Shown piece after piece: positions 1-7,389 of a stretch of 64,000 nucleotides of DNA (positions within the stretch are counted from its first letter, which is position 1; each line of letters opens with the position of its first letter). A program made the position numbers and the translations under genes. The notes beneath the pieces were generated by a model, which searched no databases, had not been told where the DNA came from, and worked only from the letters and a program-made list of their open reading frames with translations. Origin of the DNA: an uncultured Lentisphaeria bacterium (GTDB lineage Bacteria; Verrucomicrobiota; Lentisphaeria; Victivallales; Victivallaceae); the NCBI GenBank assembly GCA_903863035.1, contig CAIPAT010000464.1:1-64000 (forward strand). The letters run 5' to 3'.

Positions 1-27
1 AATGCTAAACGAAGAAGAACAGGGGGA

Positions 28-60
28 AAGCCGTGTGAGGGAAAACCGCACGCACGGTTT
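28..60 (+). ncRNA. Group II intron domain V (3' end of an intron)
   Basis: The segment folds as the conserved catalytic hairpin of group II introns: an AGCC...GGTTT base stem carrying the AGC triad, a GTG/CAC region with a bulge, and a GAAA-type terminal loop. The wording CCGTGTGAGGGAAAACC followed by a GATGAG stretch is typical of bacterial class C introns. The reverse transcriptase and domains I-IV would lie left of the window. A clean domain VI is not obvious between 61 and 95, so the exact 3' splice site is uncertain and the end may be degraded. Confidence 0.55.
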
Positions 61-97
61 GGTCGATGAGGCAGAGCCGATAAGTCGCAACTCGTTG

Positions 98-784
98 ATG
101 CTTAGAGGTTTTACTTTAATCGAACTCCTCGTGGTGATTGCGATCATCGCGATTCTCGCAGGAATGCTGCTGCCGGCTTTGAACAGCGCCCGCGAAAAAG
201 CCAGGGCCACGCAATGCATGAATAATCTTAAACAATGCGGTCTGGCTTTTGCCGGTTACGGCAATGACTGGCAATCGTTCTTCCCGCCGATTCACCATGG
301 AGGAACCTGGGGGGAAGAAGGCATTTCCGGAGAAACAAATCCGGTTAAATGGTTCGAATATCTTTATCCGTTCGGCATGAAACGTAATTTTCTGTTGTGT
401 CCAGGAGATCAGGCGGTGCGCGCAGGTTTTGACGCGGATGTTGATAAGCGTCAAAGTTATATGTATAACTGCATGTATGGCTATGATAAAAAGAGCAGTC
501 AGCTTAAAAATACTTCGCGCAATATCATTGTCAGCGAGCGCGGCGGGGAAGATTTGCCTGCCGGCGCGGAAAGAGACGAGGCGCTTAGTCATCAGGGGTA
601 TGATGGTTATGCGCCCGTCGCTGGCTGGGAAGGCGGCATGTCCAAGCTCCGGCACAAAGACATGGCTAACTATCTGTTTGTTGACGGTCACGCCAAGGCG
701 CTTAAATTCAATGAAACAGTCGGCGATAAAACCGAAATTCAAAATATGCACTTTATTAAAGAATTTAAGGATGCTTACTTGTAG
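98..784 (+). CDS. Type II secretion-like pseudopilin (H-x9-DG family)
   Basis: The product starts [11 protein letters not shown], so a very short leader precedes the G-F prepilin peptidase site, the conserved Glu at mature position 5 and a hydrophobic helix of about 20 residues. The C-terminal part has the H-x9-DG motif ([12 protein letters not shown]) seen in the large pseudopilin families of Planctomycetes and Lentisphaerae. It should be processed by a prepilin peptidase and inserted in the inner membrane or a pseudopilus. The frame is open upstream to position 2, but those codons overlap the group II intron domain V, so ATG at 98 is preferred although no clear Shine-Dalgarno precedes it. 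The intron lies where a promoter would be expected, so expression may be altered. The cargo or substrate is unknown. Confidence 0.85.
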   Translation: MLRGFTLIELLVVIAIIAILAGMLLPALNSAREKARATQCMNNLKQCGLAFAGYGNDWQSFFPPIHHGGTWGEEGISGETNPVKWFEYLYPFGMKRNFLLCPGDQAVRAGFDADVDKRQSYMYNCMYGYDKKSSQLKNTSRNIIVSERGGEDLPAGAERDEALSHQGYDGYAPVAGWEGGMSKLRHKDMANYLFVDGHAKALKFNETVGDKTEIQNMHFIKEFKDAYL

Positions 785-812
785 GAATTGCCGGTCTGCA
801 GTTCGTCTTGCG

Positions 813-843
813 CACACACAACCGGAATAGCTGGTTGTGTGTG
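813..843. other. Hairpin between pseudopilin and tRNA genes
   Basis: An 11-bp perfect stem (CACACACAACC / GGTTGTGTGTG) encloses a 9-nt loop. It sits about 30 bp after the stop codon of the pseudopilin and also downstream of the leftward tRNA genes, so it could end transcripts from either side. There is no T-tract on either strand, so it is not a canonical intrinsic terminator. Confidence 0.45.
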
Positions 844-904
844 TTGTCGCGAATAGAAAAACTCGTGTTTATCATGCAGGGGAAAAGTTTCGCAGGCAGA
901 AAAA

Positions 905-981
905 TGGCGAGAGAGACGGGACTCGAACCCGCAACATCCACCGTGACAGGGTGGTACTCTAACCAATTGAGCTACTCCCCC
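905..981 (-). tRNA. tRNA-Asp(GTC), copy 1
   Basis: On the minus strand the 77-nt gene has acceptor stem GGGGGAG/CTCTCTC, D-loop with GG, anticodon stem CCACC/GGTGG around loop CTGTCAC (anticodon GTC), a TTCGAGT T-loop, discriminator G73 and an encoded CCA. G73 is the usual aspartate identity base. It is the downstream copy of a tandem pair. Confidence 0.97.
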
Positions 982-1014
982 GCTATTATAAGCGGTACAA
1001 TGCTAAAAAATAAG

Positions 1015-1091
1015 TGGCGAGAGAGACGGGACTCGAACCCGCAACATCCACCGTGACAGGGTGGTACTCTAACCAATTGAGCTACTCCCCC
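1015..1091 (-). tRNA. tRNA-Asp(GTC), copy 2
   Basis: This is identical in all 77 positions to the copy at 905-981, including the encoded CCA. The genes are separated by 33 bp and are probably one transcript read leftward. The short motif AGCGGTACAA precedes each copy on the plus strand (about 991-1000 and 1103-1112), so the duplication unit may include some flanking sequence. No separate promoter is evident between them. Confidence 0.97.
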
Positions 1092-1301
1092 ACTTTTATT
1101 TAGCGGTACAAAATGTAATTCAAAACGGCTTTTTTGCAAGTCGGGAAACCCCATAAAAATTAAAAAAGCATAAAAAAAGCTATTTTGTCAATTTTAAGGC
1201 GGTTATTTACTAATCATGCTTGAACTTCGCGGGAAGTTTTTTAATATTATAAAGTTGACACAAAGAGAAGCTATAACATCGCAGCGCGGATTGAATTACT
1301 T

Positions 1302-1550
1302 ATGAAGTTTAACTATGACATTCAAATAGACCTGCACGGCTGGAAGGCCGAAGAAGCAGTGAGTAAAGTCCGGGCAATCTGTTGCGGTCGCCACGGCAGG
1401 AGTGTCATGGTCATTCATGGCAAAGGCGATGGAAAATTGCGGAAGTCGATAAGAGATTACCTCAGCACGAATAAAACAATCAAAGGATTTGAGCTGGGGG
1501 AAGAGTGGAATATTCCCGGCGGCGATGGCGTCACGATCATTTACACTTAA
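1302..1550 (+). CDS. Stand-alone Smr-domain protein
   Basis: The 82-residue product is essentially one Smr (small MutS-related) domain. It has the DLHG motif at residues 10-13 and the HGKGDGKLR loop at 39-47, which are the two hallmark motifs of the family. Smr domains act as DNA or RNA endonucleases or nucleic-acid binders; the free-standing form has no assigned cellular role here. The gene ends 14 bp before mazG and is read in the same direction, so the two are probably co-transcribed. No strong Shine-Dalgarno is visible before the ATG. Family assignment is secure; function is not. Confidence 0.88.
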   Translation: MKFNYDIQIDLHGWKAEEAVSKVRAICCGRHGRSVMVIHGKGDGKLRKSIRDYLSTNKTIKGFELGEEWNIPGGDGVTIIYT

Positions 1551-1564
1551 ATTTAAGGGCAATT

Positions 1565-2365
1565 ATGAATAAGAAAGAGAATCCGGCGGATGTTTCCGCC
1601 GAGGCGCTGCTTAAAATAATGGAAAAACTGCGTTCCCCTGACGGCTGCCCATGGGACAGGCAGCAGACGCATGAGACTTTGAAGCTGTATCTGGCGGAGG
1701 AATGTGCTGAACTAATTGATGCGATAGACAATAATGATCCGGAGGAAGTTTGCGAAGAGCTTGGCGATCTCCTGATGAACATTGTGTTCAATTGCGTAAT
1801 CGCCAATGAAAAGGGACATTTTCATTTTAATGATGTGCTTGCCGGTATAATCAGCAAGATGATTCGCAGGCATCCGCATGTTTTTGGTGATGCACGGGCT
1901 GAGTCGGCAGATGATGTGGTGGTCGTCTGGGAGAAGATAAAGCAGCGCGAAAAACAGGATAGAGCAGTGCCTGAGTCCGTTCTGGAAGGCGTTCCCCGAA
2001 GTCTGTCGGCGCTGCTGACCGCCCGGGCGGTGCAGCGGAAAGCCGCTAAATACGGGTTTGACTGGAGTTCCGAAGCGCAAATAGTGGAAAAGATCGACGA
2101 AGAAGTGGCGGAGCTTAAATCCGCGATGGCTTCCGGCAGACAGGAGCATGTGGACGAAGAAATCGGCGACTTGCTGTTTTCCGTGGTGAATCTGATCAGA
2201 TTTCGCGATCGTGCCACTCCTGAAGATTTGCTTAATGCGGCGACCAGGAAATTTAAAACCAGATTTCAGTATATAGAAAGAGAACTTAAAGCCTCCGGCA
2301 AAACACTTGCCGATGCTTCTCTGGCTGAAATGGAAACACTTTGGCAGAAAGCAAAAAAGAATTAA
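1565..2365 (+). CDS. mazG: Nucleoside triphosphate pyrophosphohydrolase MazG
   Basis: The protein of about 266 residues has two MazG domains, the arrangement of the E. coli enzyme. The first contains GCPWD near residues 27-31 and the metal-binding EEC.EL (45-50) and EELGDLL (64-70) helices. The second repeats the pattern as DEEVAELKSAM and DEEIGDLLF. MazG hydrolyses NTPs to NMP and pyrophosphate in the cytoplasm and is linked to house-cleaning of damaged nucleotides and to starvation responses. The ATG at 1565 gives the expected N-terminus; a longer in-frame opening overlaps the Smr gene and is unlikely to be used. The gene is followed by a repeat element, not by another gene. Confidence 0.95.
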   Translation: MNKKENPADVSAEALLKIMEKLRSPDGCPWDRQQTHETLKLYLAEECAELIDAIDNNDPEEVCEELGDLLMNIVFNCVIANEKGHFHFNDVLAGIISKMIRRHPHVFGDARAESADDVVVVWEKIKQREKQDRAVPESVLEGVPRSLSALLTARAVQRKAAKYGFDWSSEAQIVEKIDEEVAELKSAMASGRQEHVDEEIGDLLFSVVNLIRFRDRATPEDLLNAATRKFKTRFQYIERELKASGKTLADASLAEMETLWQKAKKN

Positions 2366-2388
2366 TAATTTTTTACGATGTTGCTATT

Positions 2389-2604
2389 TATACTCTGCAC
2401 GGTTGAAAATTTAAAAATAGACGAGCAGGATTGTGGATTGTTTTTTTGATCCGATTGACTGGCGATATGAATATCGCCTGGATGATGAGCGGAAAAAGAC
2501 AGCCGCAAGATGATAACCGCAAAGTGGTTGCGATCTTTCTAGTTTGGATTAGCATTCTCAAAATCTTCGCAATCGATGTTAAATTTTCAGCCGTGTAGAG
2601 TATA
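2389..2604. mobile_element. 216-bp MITE-like element with 26-bp terminal inverted repeats
   Basis: The 26 bp at 2389-2414 and 2579-2604 are inverted copies of each other with 2 mismatches; each end begins TATACTCT.CACGG.TGAAA when read inward. Both ends start with TATA, compatible with a TA target duplication as in IS630/Tc1-type elements. The interior codes for nothing convincing. A nearly identical 45-bp copy of the right end lies at 35452-35496. The element fills most of the 2366-2743 intergenic region; the remainder shows no gene. Confidence 0.7.
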
Positions 2605-2743
2605 CCATCCGGCCTGGAGGCTTGAAGATGGGATATGACCGGCAATTGTAATTTTATTTTAAAGGGTTAAAAAATCTAATTGTTTTTATGATTTTCCGGT
2701 TTATATTCATCCTTGTTTTATTATGTAAATGATGGAATATCTG

Positions 2744-3106
2744 ATGAGAAAAGCTCTATTGCTGATAATTTTGATTGGTTTGGCTTTCATGTTCTTTCCT
2801 GCGCCGCAGGCCAAAGCCATGGACCCGATAACAATTGCGCTGCTGGCTCCTGTGGCAATAGCCGCCGCGGAGAAGGCACAGCCTTATATTGTAAAGGGGC
2901 TTAAAGGCGGTCTGAAGGGGTTTGCTGATATGGGGATGGATATGATAGATATATTCCGGCTGCCGCTTGGCGTCCTTCAGGCTACGCTTGGCGCGCCGTT
3001 CGGCTACTTTAAAGACGGGGTGCGTAATACGGTACTGGGATTTGCGGCACCATTCAAACTGGCCTTCCATACGGTCATGCTGCCGGTACGATTCTGCGGA
3101 TTTTAG
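2744..3106 (+). CDS. Small exported or membrane protein of unknown function
   Basis: The product is 120 residues from ATG 2744; two ATGs at 2729 and 2732 give a slightly longer version. It has a basic start (MRK), a hydrophobic segment of about 17 residues and a possible AKA signal peptidase site near residue 25. The mature part is rich in Gly, Ala, Met and Phe and contains amphipathic stretches (for example KGLKGGLKGFADMGMDMID). I do not recognise a family. It is followed by the DUF721 and NusG-like genes in the same direction, with a 59-bp gap. The coding claim rests on the good signal sequence and lack of any competing frame. Confidence 0.6.
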   Translation: MRKALLLIILIGLAFMFFPAPQAKAMDPITIALLAPVAIAAAEKAQPYIVKGLKGGLKGFADMGMDMIDIFRLPLGVLQATLGAPFGYFKDGVRNTVLGFAAPFKLAFHTVMLPVRFCGF

Positions 3107-3165
3107 CTGGAGCTGATACGCGATGATTGTGTTTTGACACTTTAGTCAGCGTCCTGGAGAAAATT

Positions 3166-3573
3166 ATGGGAAAAATGAAAAAAAGTTTTTACAATACTTA
3201 TGAAGTATTGTGTGACTGGTATGGCAAAAACCGGGCAGACACGGAAATAGTTGCATATTGTCCGCGGCCGGTGTCTGTAGGAGATACCGCCGAAAAGATT
3301 TTAAGCGGAATATTGTCTGAAGAAACTTTACAGATAATGAAACTTTGTGAAAAGTGGGAACTTATTTCAGGCCGGCAGATTGCGGCAGTATCTTCGCCGC
3401 TTAATATTAAGAACCGGGTGGTTTATGTCGAAGTTTTTCACAGTGCCTGGTTGCGTGAACTTAACGGGCCGGTGAAAAAACAGCTTATCATGAAGATTAA
3501 AAAGATTATCGGAGATGGTTTTTGTGATGATATTAAATTTGTTCCGGGAGGCAGATCCCCGGATGAGAAATGA
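3166..3573 (+). CDS. DUF721 (DciA-like) protein
   Basis: The 135-residue protein has the DUF721 core: W.LI.GRQIAA.S.P near residues 60-75, followed by the VVYVEVFHSAWLRELN strand-helix and a final lysine-rich helix leading to DIKFVPGG. Proteins of this group include DciA, the ancestral loader of the replicative helicase DnaB in most bacteria that lack DnaC. The ATG at 3166 is preferred over an upstream opening because a GGAG lies 7-10 bases before it. The gene overlaps or abuts the following NusG-like gene, indicating translational coupling. Whether it is truly the helicase loader in this organism is inferred from family only. Confidence 0.75.
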   Translation: MGKMKKSFYNTYEVLCDWYGKNRADTEIVAYCPRPVSVGDTAEKILSGILSEETLQIMKLCEKWELISGRQIAAVSSPLNIKNRVVYVEVFHSAWLRELNGPVKKQLIMKIKKIIGDGFCDDIKFVPGGRSPDEK

Positions 3574-3590
3574 TCGGAGAGTTGCGAAAA

Positions 3591-4112
3591 ATGAATTTTG
3601 AACATTGCCCGGATCTTTGCTGGATGCCGGTCAGAACCAAGCCGCGTCAGGAAAAAAAGCTGAGAGAGTATTGTGCCGCGCACGGTATTGAATGTTATTT
3701 GCCATTGCTTAGAAAGTTGCATCACTATGGCAAACGGACCATGGAATTTATGCTGCCGATGTTTCCCGGATATGTTTTCTGTCTGTTGTCCGAAGATATT
3801 TACCGGACGATTGTTATATCCAATGCTGTGCTTTATAAAATTAATATAGAAGAAAAGAGTGAAGCTTCCCTGTTGAAAGAGCTTGTTGCGATAAGAGCTT
3901 TTGAAGAGCTGGTTTTAAAAGAGGATATCGTAATCAAACCGGAACTCGTTGCCGGAAAAGCTGTTGAGATCAGCACCGGCCCGTTCAAAGGAATCACCGG
4001 AATAATTGAATACCGCAAAAACAAGACAGTGATAACTGTGAATGTCGAGATATTGGGGCAGTCCGCATCGGTGGAAGTTGACGCGGATTCGCTGGAACCA
4101 ATAGAGAAATAA
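3591..4112 (+). CDS. NusG-family transcription factor paralogue (RfaH/UpxY-like)
   Basis: The protein of about 173 residues starts with an NGN domain (WMPVRTKPRQEKKLREY at about 11-27, then FPGYVF) and ends with a KOW domain (AGKAVEISTGPFKGITGIIE, about 124-143). This two-domain layout and the YLPL/FPGYVF pattern match specialised NusG paralogues such as RfaH, LoaP and UpxY, which reduce pausing in long operons, often polysaccharide operons. The start at 3591 follows GGAGAG with good spacing; an alternative ATG at 3570 overlaps the stop of the DUF721 gene. No long operon follows it here, so its target is unknown. It could be the main NusG, but the position away from secE/rplK argues for a paralogue. 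Confidence 0.8.
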   Translation: MNFEHCPDLCWMPVRTKPRQEKKLREYCAAHGIECYLPLLRKLHHYGKRTMEFMLPMFPGYVFCLLSEDIYRTIVISNAVLYKINIEEKSEASLLKELVAIRAFEELVLKEDIVIKPELVAGKAVEISTGPFKGITGIIEYRKNKTVITVNVEILGQSASVEVDADSLEPIEK

Positions 4113-4133
4113 CGGGACTTCACTGAAATCTGT

Positions 4134-4440
4134 GAATATCCAATATCCAACAAGGAATATCCAATATTCAAGGTAAAACCGCCTCTCGTCCGGCAGTGTT
4201 ACTCTTGAGACAATATAATTAGCTCACAGTTTTCCTGAAGCAGCCGGGAAAGCCTGATTGAAGATTGAATCAATATTTAAAATAGTCTTTCTCTCTATGA
4301 CTGTTTTTTGCCTATCCTTCATCAGTTGGAAATTCCTTGTTGGATATTGGATATTAAGTATTGGTTTTAAGTTTTAGGCTGTTAAAACTTGGACATTGGA
4401 TATTCCTTGTTGGTTATTGGTTATTGAAATTGGGCTGTTC
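4134..4440. repeat. Intergenic inverted and direct repeats of ATATCC/GGATAT type
   Basis: The 431-bp gap between two convergent genes has no gene. A 24-bp segment at 4135-4158 (core CCAATATCCAACAAGGAAT) recurs as a perfect inverted copy at 4332-4355, and a third degenerate copy lies near 4395-4435 (TATTCCTTGTTGGTTATTGG). The block may fold into a large hairpin in RNA from both directions. It resembles low-complexity intergenic repeat families of PVC and related genomes; a terminator function for the flanking convergent genes is possible. Confidence 0.6.
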
Positions 4441-4543
4441 TATTGGATATAGGCTGTTCGTGTTGGGTATTCAAGTTCGATAGTTAATGCCCCTATACGG
4501 TTATTCATTCAGGAATACCCCGTCAGGATAAAAAAAATAAAGA

Positions 4544-5512
4544 TTAGCGGGAGTCTTTGGCTATTTCGCGTGACTGGAAAACTCCTACCGCCCACATGCT
4601 GCAGAAGCTTATATAGAAAATTACATAAACTCCAGCCCATAGCAGATATGATACTGGAATCGCCTGTCTGGTGGCCAGCGCGTCTGCCATCCAGAAAAAC
4701 TGCCAGTTTGGAAGCAGTGCATAGAAGAATCCGCAAATGAAATCAAGCAACGCGGAACCTCCGATATCGTCAGGGCGCTGAAACAGGTAGTTTGAGACCA
4801 GCCCCAGGAAAAAAATTACGCAGCAAACTGTCAGGTTGGCTACCATTTCCAGTCTGGTCGAGAACACTACGGTAATAGTCGCCATAGTTGCAACAGAGAA
4901 AAATATAAGAGACAGCGCAATAATCAGGTCCTTTAAGATGATTTCCTCCGGATGCGGCTGAAAAAGCATCAGACAGACGCAGTAAAGCGGAAGCAATACA
5001 GCGACCATCCATATTGCGGTGGATGAGAACGATTTCCCGTAGAGAAAATTGCTCAGGCAGCCGATGGTTGACGCAATAATCAGGATACTGAAGAAAATAT
5101 AATACGCCGTCATGTCCAGCCGGAACTGATCTTTGGCAATATATACGGAAATAATCGTTGCGACATTGCAGATGAATATGAAGAGCGTTACCGCACAAAT
5201 AATCCCGAATATTTTAGCGATGATAAAAGACCAGCGGTAAACCGGTTTGGAAAGCAGCAGCAGAACTGTACCGTTGCGCATTTCACGGGAAACCGTGTGG
5301 CTGGCACAAAGCACTGCCGCGAAAAGTCCGAATACCAGACTGGTGGCCATTGAGCTGTCAACCACCAGTTTCAACTGTTCAGAGAAAACAAATAGTGCAG
5401 CCAAAGGGAAGTGGCCGATCAAGGCCAGCGCTGTTATTAACAGGATGAAAAAGATCGGCTCACGAATACACTCTCTAAAGGTATTTCTAGTCAACTGAAA
5501 CAGGTTGAACAT
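4544..5512 (-). CDS. ABC-2 type transporter permease
   Basis: The 322-residue protein has about seven or eight predicted membrane helices (roughly residues 20-42, 55-75, 98-125, 138-158, 165-187, 205-228, 233-250 and 292-315). Between the second and third helix is REMRNGTVLLLLSKPVYRW, the hallmark of ABC-2 permeases of the GldF/NosY type that act in export or envelope functions. The start has GGAGAA before the ATG. It lies 27 bp after the secreted-protein gene at 5540-6241 and is surely co-transcribed. No ATP-binding subunit is in the window next to it, which is unusual for this class; the ATPase must be encoded elsewhere. Confidence 0.85.
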   Translation of the reverse strand: MFNLFQLTRNTFRECIREPIFFILLITALALIGHFPLAALFVFSEQLKLVVDSSMATSLVFGLFAAVLCASHTVSREMRNGTVLLLLSKPVYRWSFIIAKIFGIICAVTLFIFICNVATIISVYIAKDQFRLDMTAYYIFFSILIIASTIGCLSNFLYGKSFSSTAIWMVAVLLPLYCVCLMLFQPHPEEIILKDLIIALSLIFFSVATMATITVVFSTRLEMVANLTVCCVIFFLGLVSNYLFQRPDDIGGSALLDFICGFFYALLPNWQFFWMADALATRQAIPVSYLLWAGVYVIFYISFCSMWAVGVFQSREIAKDSR

Positions 5513-5539
5513 TTGTTCTCCGAATCGCCGCCGTAAGGA

Positions 5540-6241
5540 TTACTTCTTTGCAGCGTTCTTTATTTCAGGCTCTTTTACATCTTCTTTGGCGGTGACGTCT
5601 TTGGTTTCTGCTTTTACGTCTTTCGCATCTTTCGCGGCTGTATCTTCCGGCTTGACTTCAGTTTTGGTATCTTCAGCCTTGGCCGCAGTGTCTTCCGCAG
5701 TTGTTTCAGACGGCTTATACAGCGTGCCGCCTTCTACCTGACGATAGAGACGGGTGTAATCGGAAGCCAGATTGTTCAGGTCAAGAAGTTTGGCAACGCT
5801 TTTAGCGTTGATGATCCAGTCTCTGCCATTGACAACGAACACTGGCATCTTTTTGTCAATCATATCAATATAGTTTTGGTGAACAAAGCCGCGATCGCCA
5901 AGAACCAGTACCTGCTGCGGATTGATGAATGTTACGAACTGCCCGATGTTTTCTTCTTTAATTTCCATTGCAGGCTTCTTGACCGACGCCGGCATAAAGT
6001 ATATGCCCTTCTGATCGCCAGCCGGCAGGAGCAGAATCGGCTGCTTGGTTTCGCGCTGAATCAGCTCGGCCAGCAGACGGGACTTTTTGTAGTTGGATGT
6101 GATGATCAAGGTGAGTACATCCTTTTCCGGTCCCTGGTACGGGGTTGCCAGCTCCCGCATGTTCAGTGCGAAAGCGCTGGATGTTAACACTACTGCCATG
6201 GCCGCCAAAATAAACTTTCTCGATAATACTGACTTAATCAT
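5540..6241 (-). CDS. Secreted protein with charged AEDT/KDVKA tail, unknown function
   Basis: The protein has 233 residues with a signal peptide (MIKSVLSRKF then a hydrophobic stretch ending SSAFA, about residue 25). Residues 30-165 look like a compact alpha/beta domain with LTLIITSNYKKSRLLAELIQ and VLVLGDRGF, so perhaps a nucleotide- or sugar-handling fold, but I do not recognise the family. Residues 175-233 are low-complexity and highly charged (repeats of AEDTAAK, EDTKTEV, KDVKAETKDV). GAGGA precedes the ATG. It is the first gene of a pair with the ABC-2 permease, so a periplasmic partner role is plausible. Confidence 0.65.
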   Translation of the reverse strand: MIKSVLSRKFILAAMAVVLTSSAFALNMRELATPYQGPEKDVLTLIITSNYKKSRLLAELIQRETKQPILLLPAGDQKGIYFMPASVKKPAMEIKEENIGQFVTFINPQQVLVLGDRGFVHQNYIDMIDKKMPVFVVNGRDWIINAKSVAKLLDLNNLASDYTRLYRQVEGGTLYKPSETTAEDTAAKAEDTKTEVKPEDTAAKDAKDVKAETKDVTAKEDVKEPEIKNAAKK

Positions 6242-6452
6242 TTACAAGTCCTCATACTTAGTTAATTATTTTAAAAGGATCTCAAATTATAATAAAGCTT
6301 CTCCTATACAATATAGATTATATCTCTGCCGGCGCAAATCCAAAATAACAAGACTTTTAATTTTTTATGCAAAATACTTGCAGATTTGGAAAAAAGTAGC
6401 AGATTACTGTTTCATTTGATTTGAATCATGGTTTGTTTATCAGGAGCCTTAA

Positions 6453-7349
6453 GTGATTAATAATTTGTTGAGTTCATATAGTGTTGATGAAAACGGCCGA
6501 CCGCCGCAGGCCGCTATTTTCGTCAGCGGCACCGGCAGCAATGCTGAACGTCTGCTGGAGACACGGGAAAAATTGGGCGGCAAATGGATGCCTTCGGTTA
6601 TCGTTACCGACTTTCCGGAAAAAAGCCGTGCGGCGGAAATCGCCCGGCGCTTCGGCCTGCCGCTGGCGGCTTTGAGCATAAAAGAGTTTTATCTACAACA
6701 TGGCGAAACAAGTGCAACACTGCTGACTGAAGCAGGCCGGCATATCCGGGAGCTGTGGACCGGAGAATTGCGGAAGATGCTGGCTCAATATGACATTTCG
6801 TTCGGAATTCTTGCGGGATTTGTCTCGTTGTCGAATATAACCGGCGACTTTCCCTGCTTGAATGTTCATCCGGGCGATCTTACTTTGGAAGAGCACGGCA
6901 GACGGGTACTGGCCGGTTTGCATGCTGTTCCCATAGAGAATGCCATATTGCGCGGTCTGACAACCTTGCGCAGCAGTGTGATTCTGGCTCAACCCTATAC
7001 CGGCGCAGGCGGTGAAATGGATTCCGGTCCGGTGCTGGGCGTTTCGCCGGTTTGCGAGATTGATATGATGGGCGCAGGGGTCGGGACACTGCGTGAAATC
7101 GCCGCCGGACGCCCGCTGCGAAAGCCGCGCGGCGGCTACAAGGATCTGCTGGAAACAATTGCCTTGCACAACCAGGAAAGGCTGAAGTTGCAAGGTGACT
7201 TGACCGTTTTTTCGCCGGTGGTCGCTGATTTCGCTTCAGGTAAATTCGGTCATGATCAGGAAGGCAGTCTTTATTATAATGACGGCGGCAAGTGGATTCT
7301 AATCCGTACCATCGAGTATTCATCGTCCGGCAGGATGCTGATTATCTGA
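6453..7349 (+). CDS. Phosphoribosylglycinamide formyltransferase-like protein
   Basis: The 298-residue protein has the formyltransferase fold: SGTGSN at 25-30 (phosphate loop), NVHP at 137-140 supplying the catalytic Asn137 and His139, and D190 in MDSGP as the third catalytic residue. PurN transfers formate from 10-formyl-THF to GAR in purine synthesis. It is about 90 residues longer than standard PurN, with an insertion at 70-105 (a helical region) and a C-terminal extension of about 90 residues ending in a small strand-rich module. Translation starts at GTG 6453, preceded by CAGGAG. The extra length means a related formyl-transfer role on another substrate is possible. Confidence 0.78.
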   Translation: MINNLLSSYSVDENGRPPQAAIFVSGTGSNAERLLETREKLGGKWMPSVIVTDFPEKSRAAEIARRFGLPLAALSIKEFYLQHGETSATLLTEAGRHIRELWTGELRKMLAQYDISFGILAGFVSLSNITGDFPCLNVHPGDLTLEEHGRRVLAGLHAVPIENAILRGLTTLRSSVILAQPYTGAGGEMDSGPVLGVSPVCEIDMMGAGVGTLREIAAGRPLRKPRGGYKDLLETIALHNQERLKLQGDLTVFSPVVADFASGKFGHDQEGSLYYNDGGKWILIRTIEYSSSGRMLII

Positions 7350-7389
7350 ACCCGGACAACAACATCACGTTTATTGAAAGAATTTTATC

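Noticed and set aside
116-817. A 233-residue minus-strand frame opposite the first pseudopilin
   Set aside because: The opposite strand encodes a clear pseudopilin with conserved motifs; this is its shadow.
813-843. Intrinsic terminator after the first pseudopilin
   Set aside because: The hairpin is strong but neither side has a T-tract, so it is listed only as a hairpin.
1254-1280. TTGACA and TATAAC before the Smr gene as a promoter
   Set aside because: The two boxes are only 11 bp apart, too short for a sigma70 promoter.
2388-2645. An 85-residue minus-strand frame
   Set aside because: It is contained in the terminal-repeat element and has no family resemblance, ribosome site or codon pattern.
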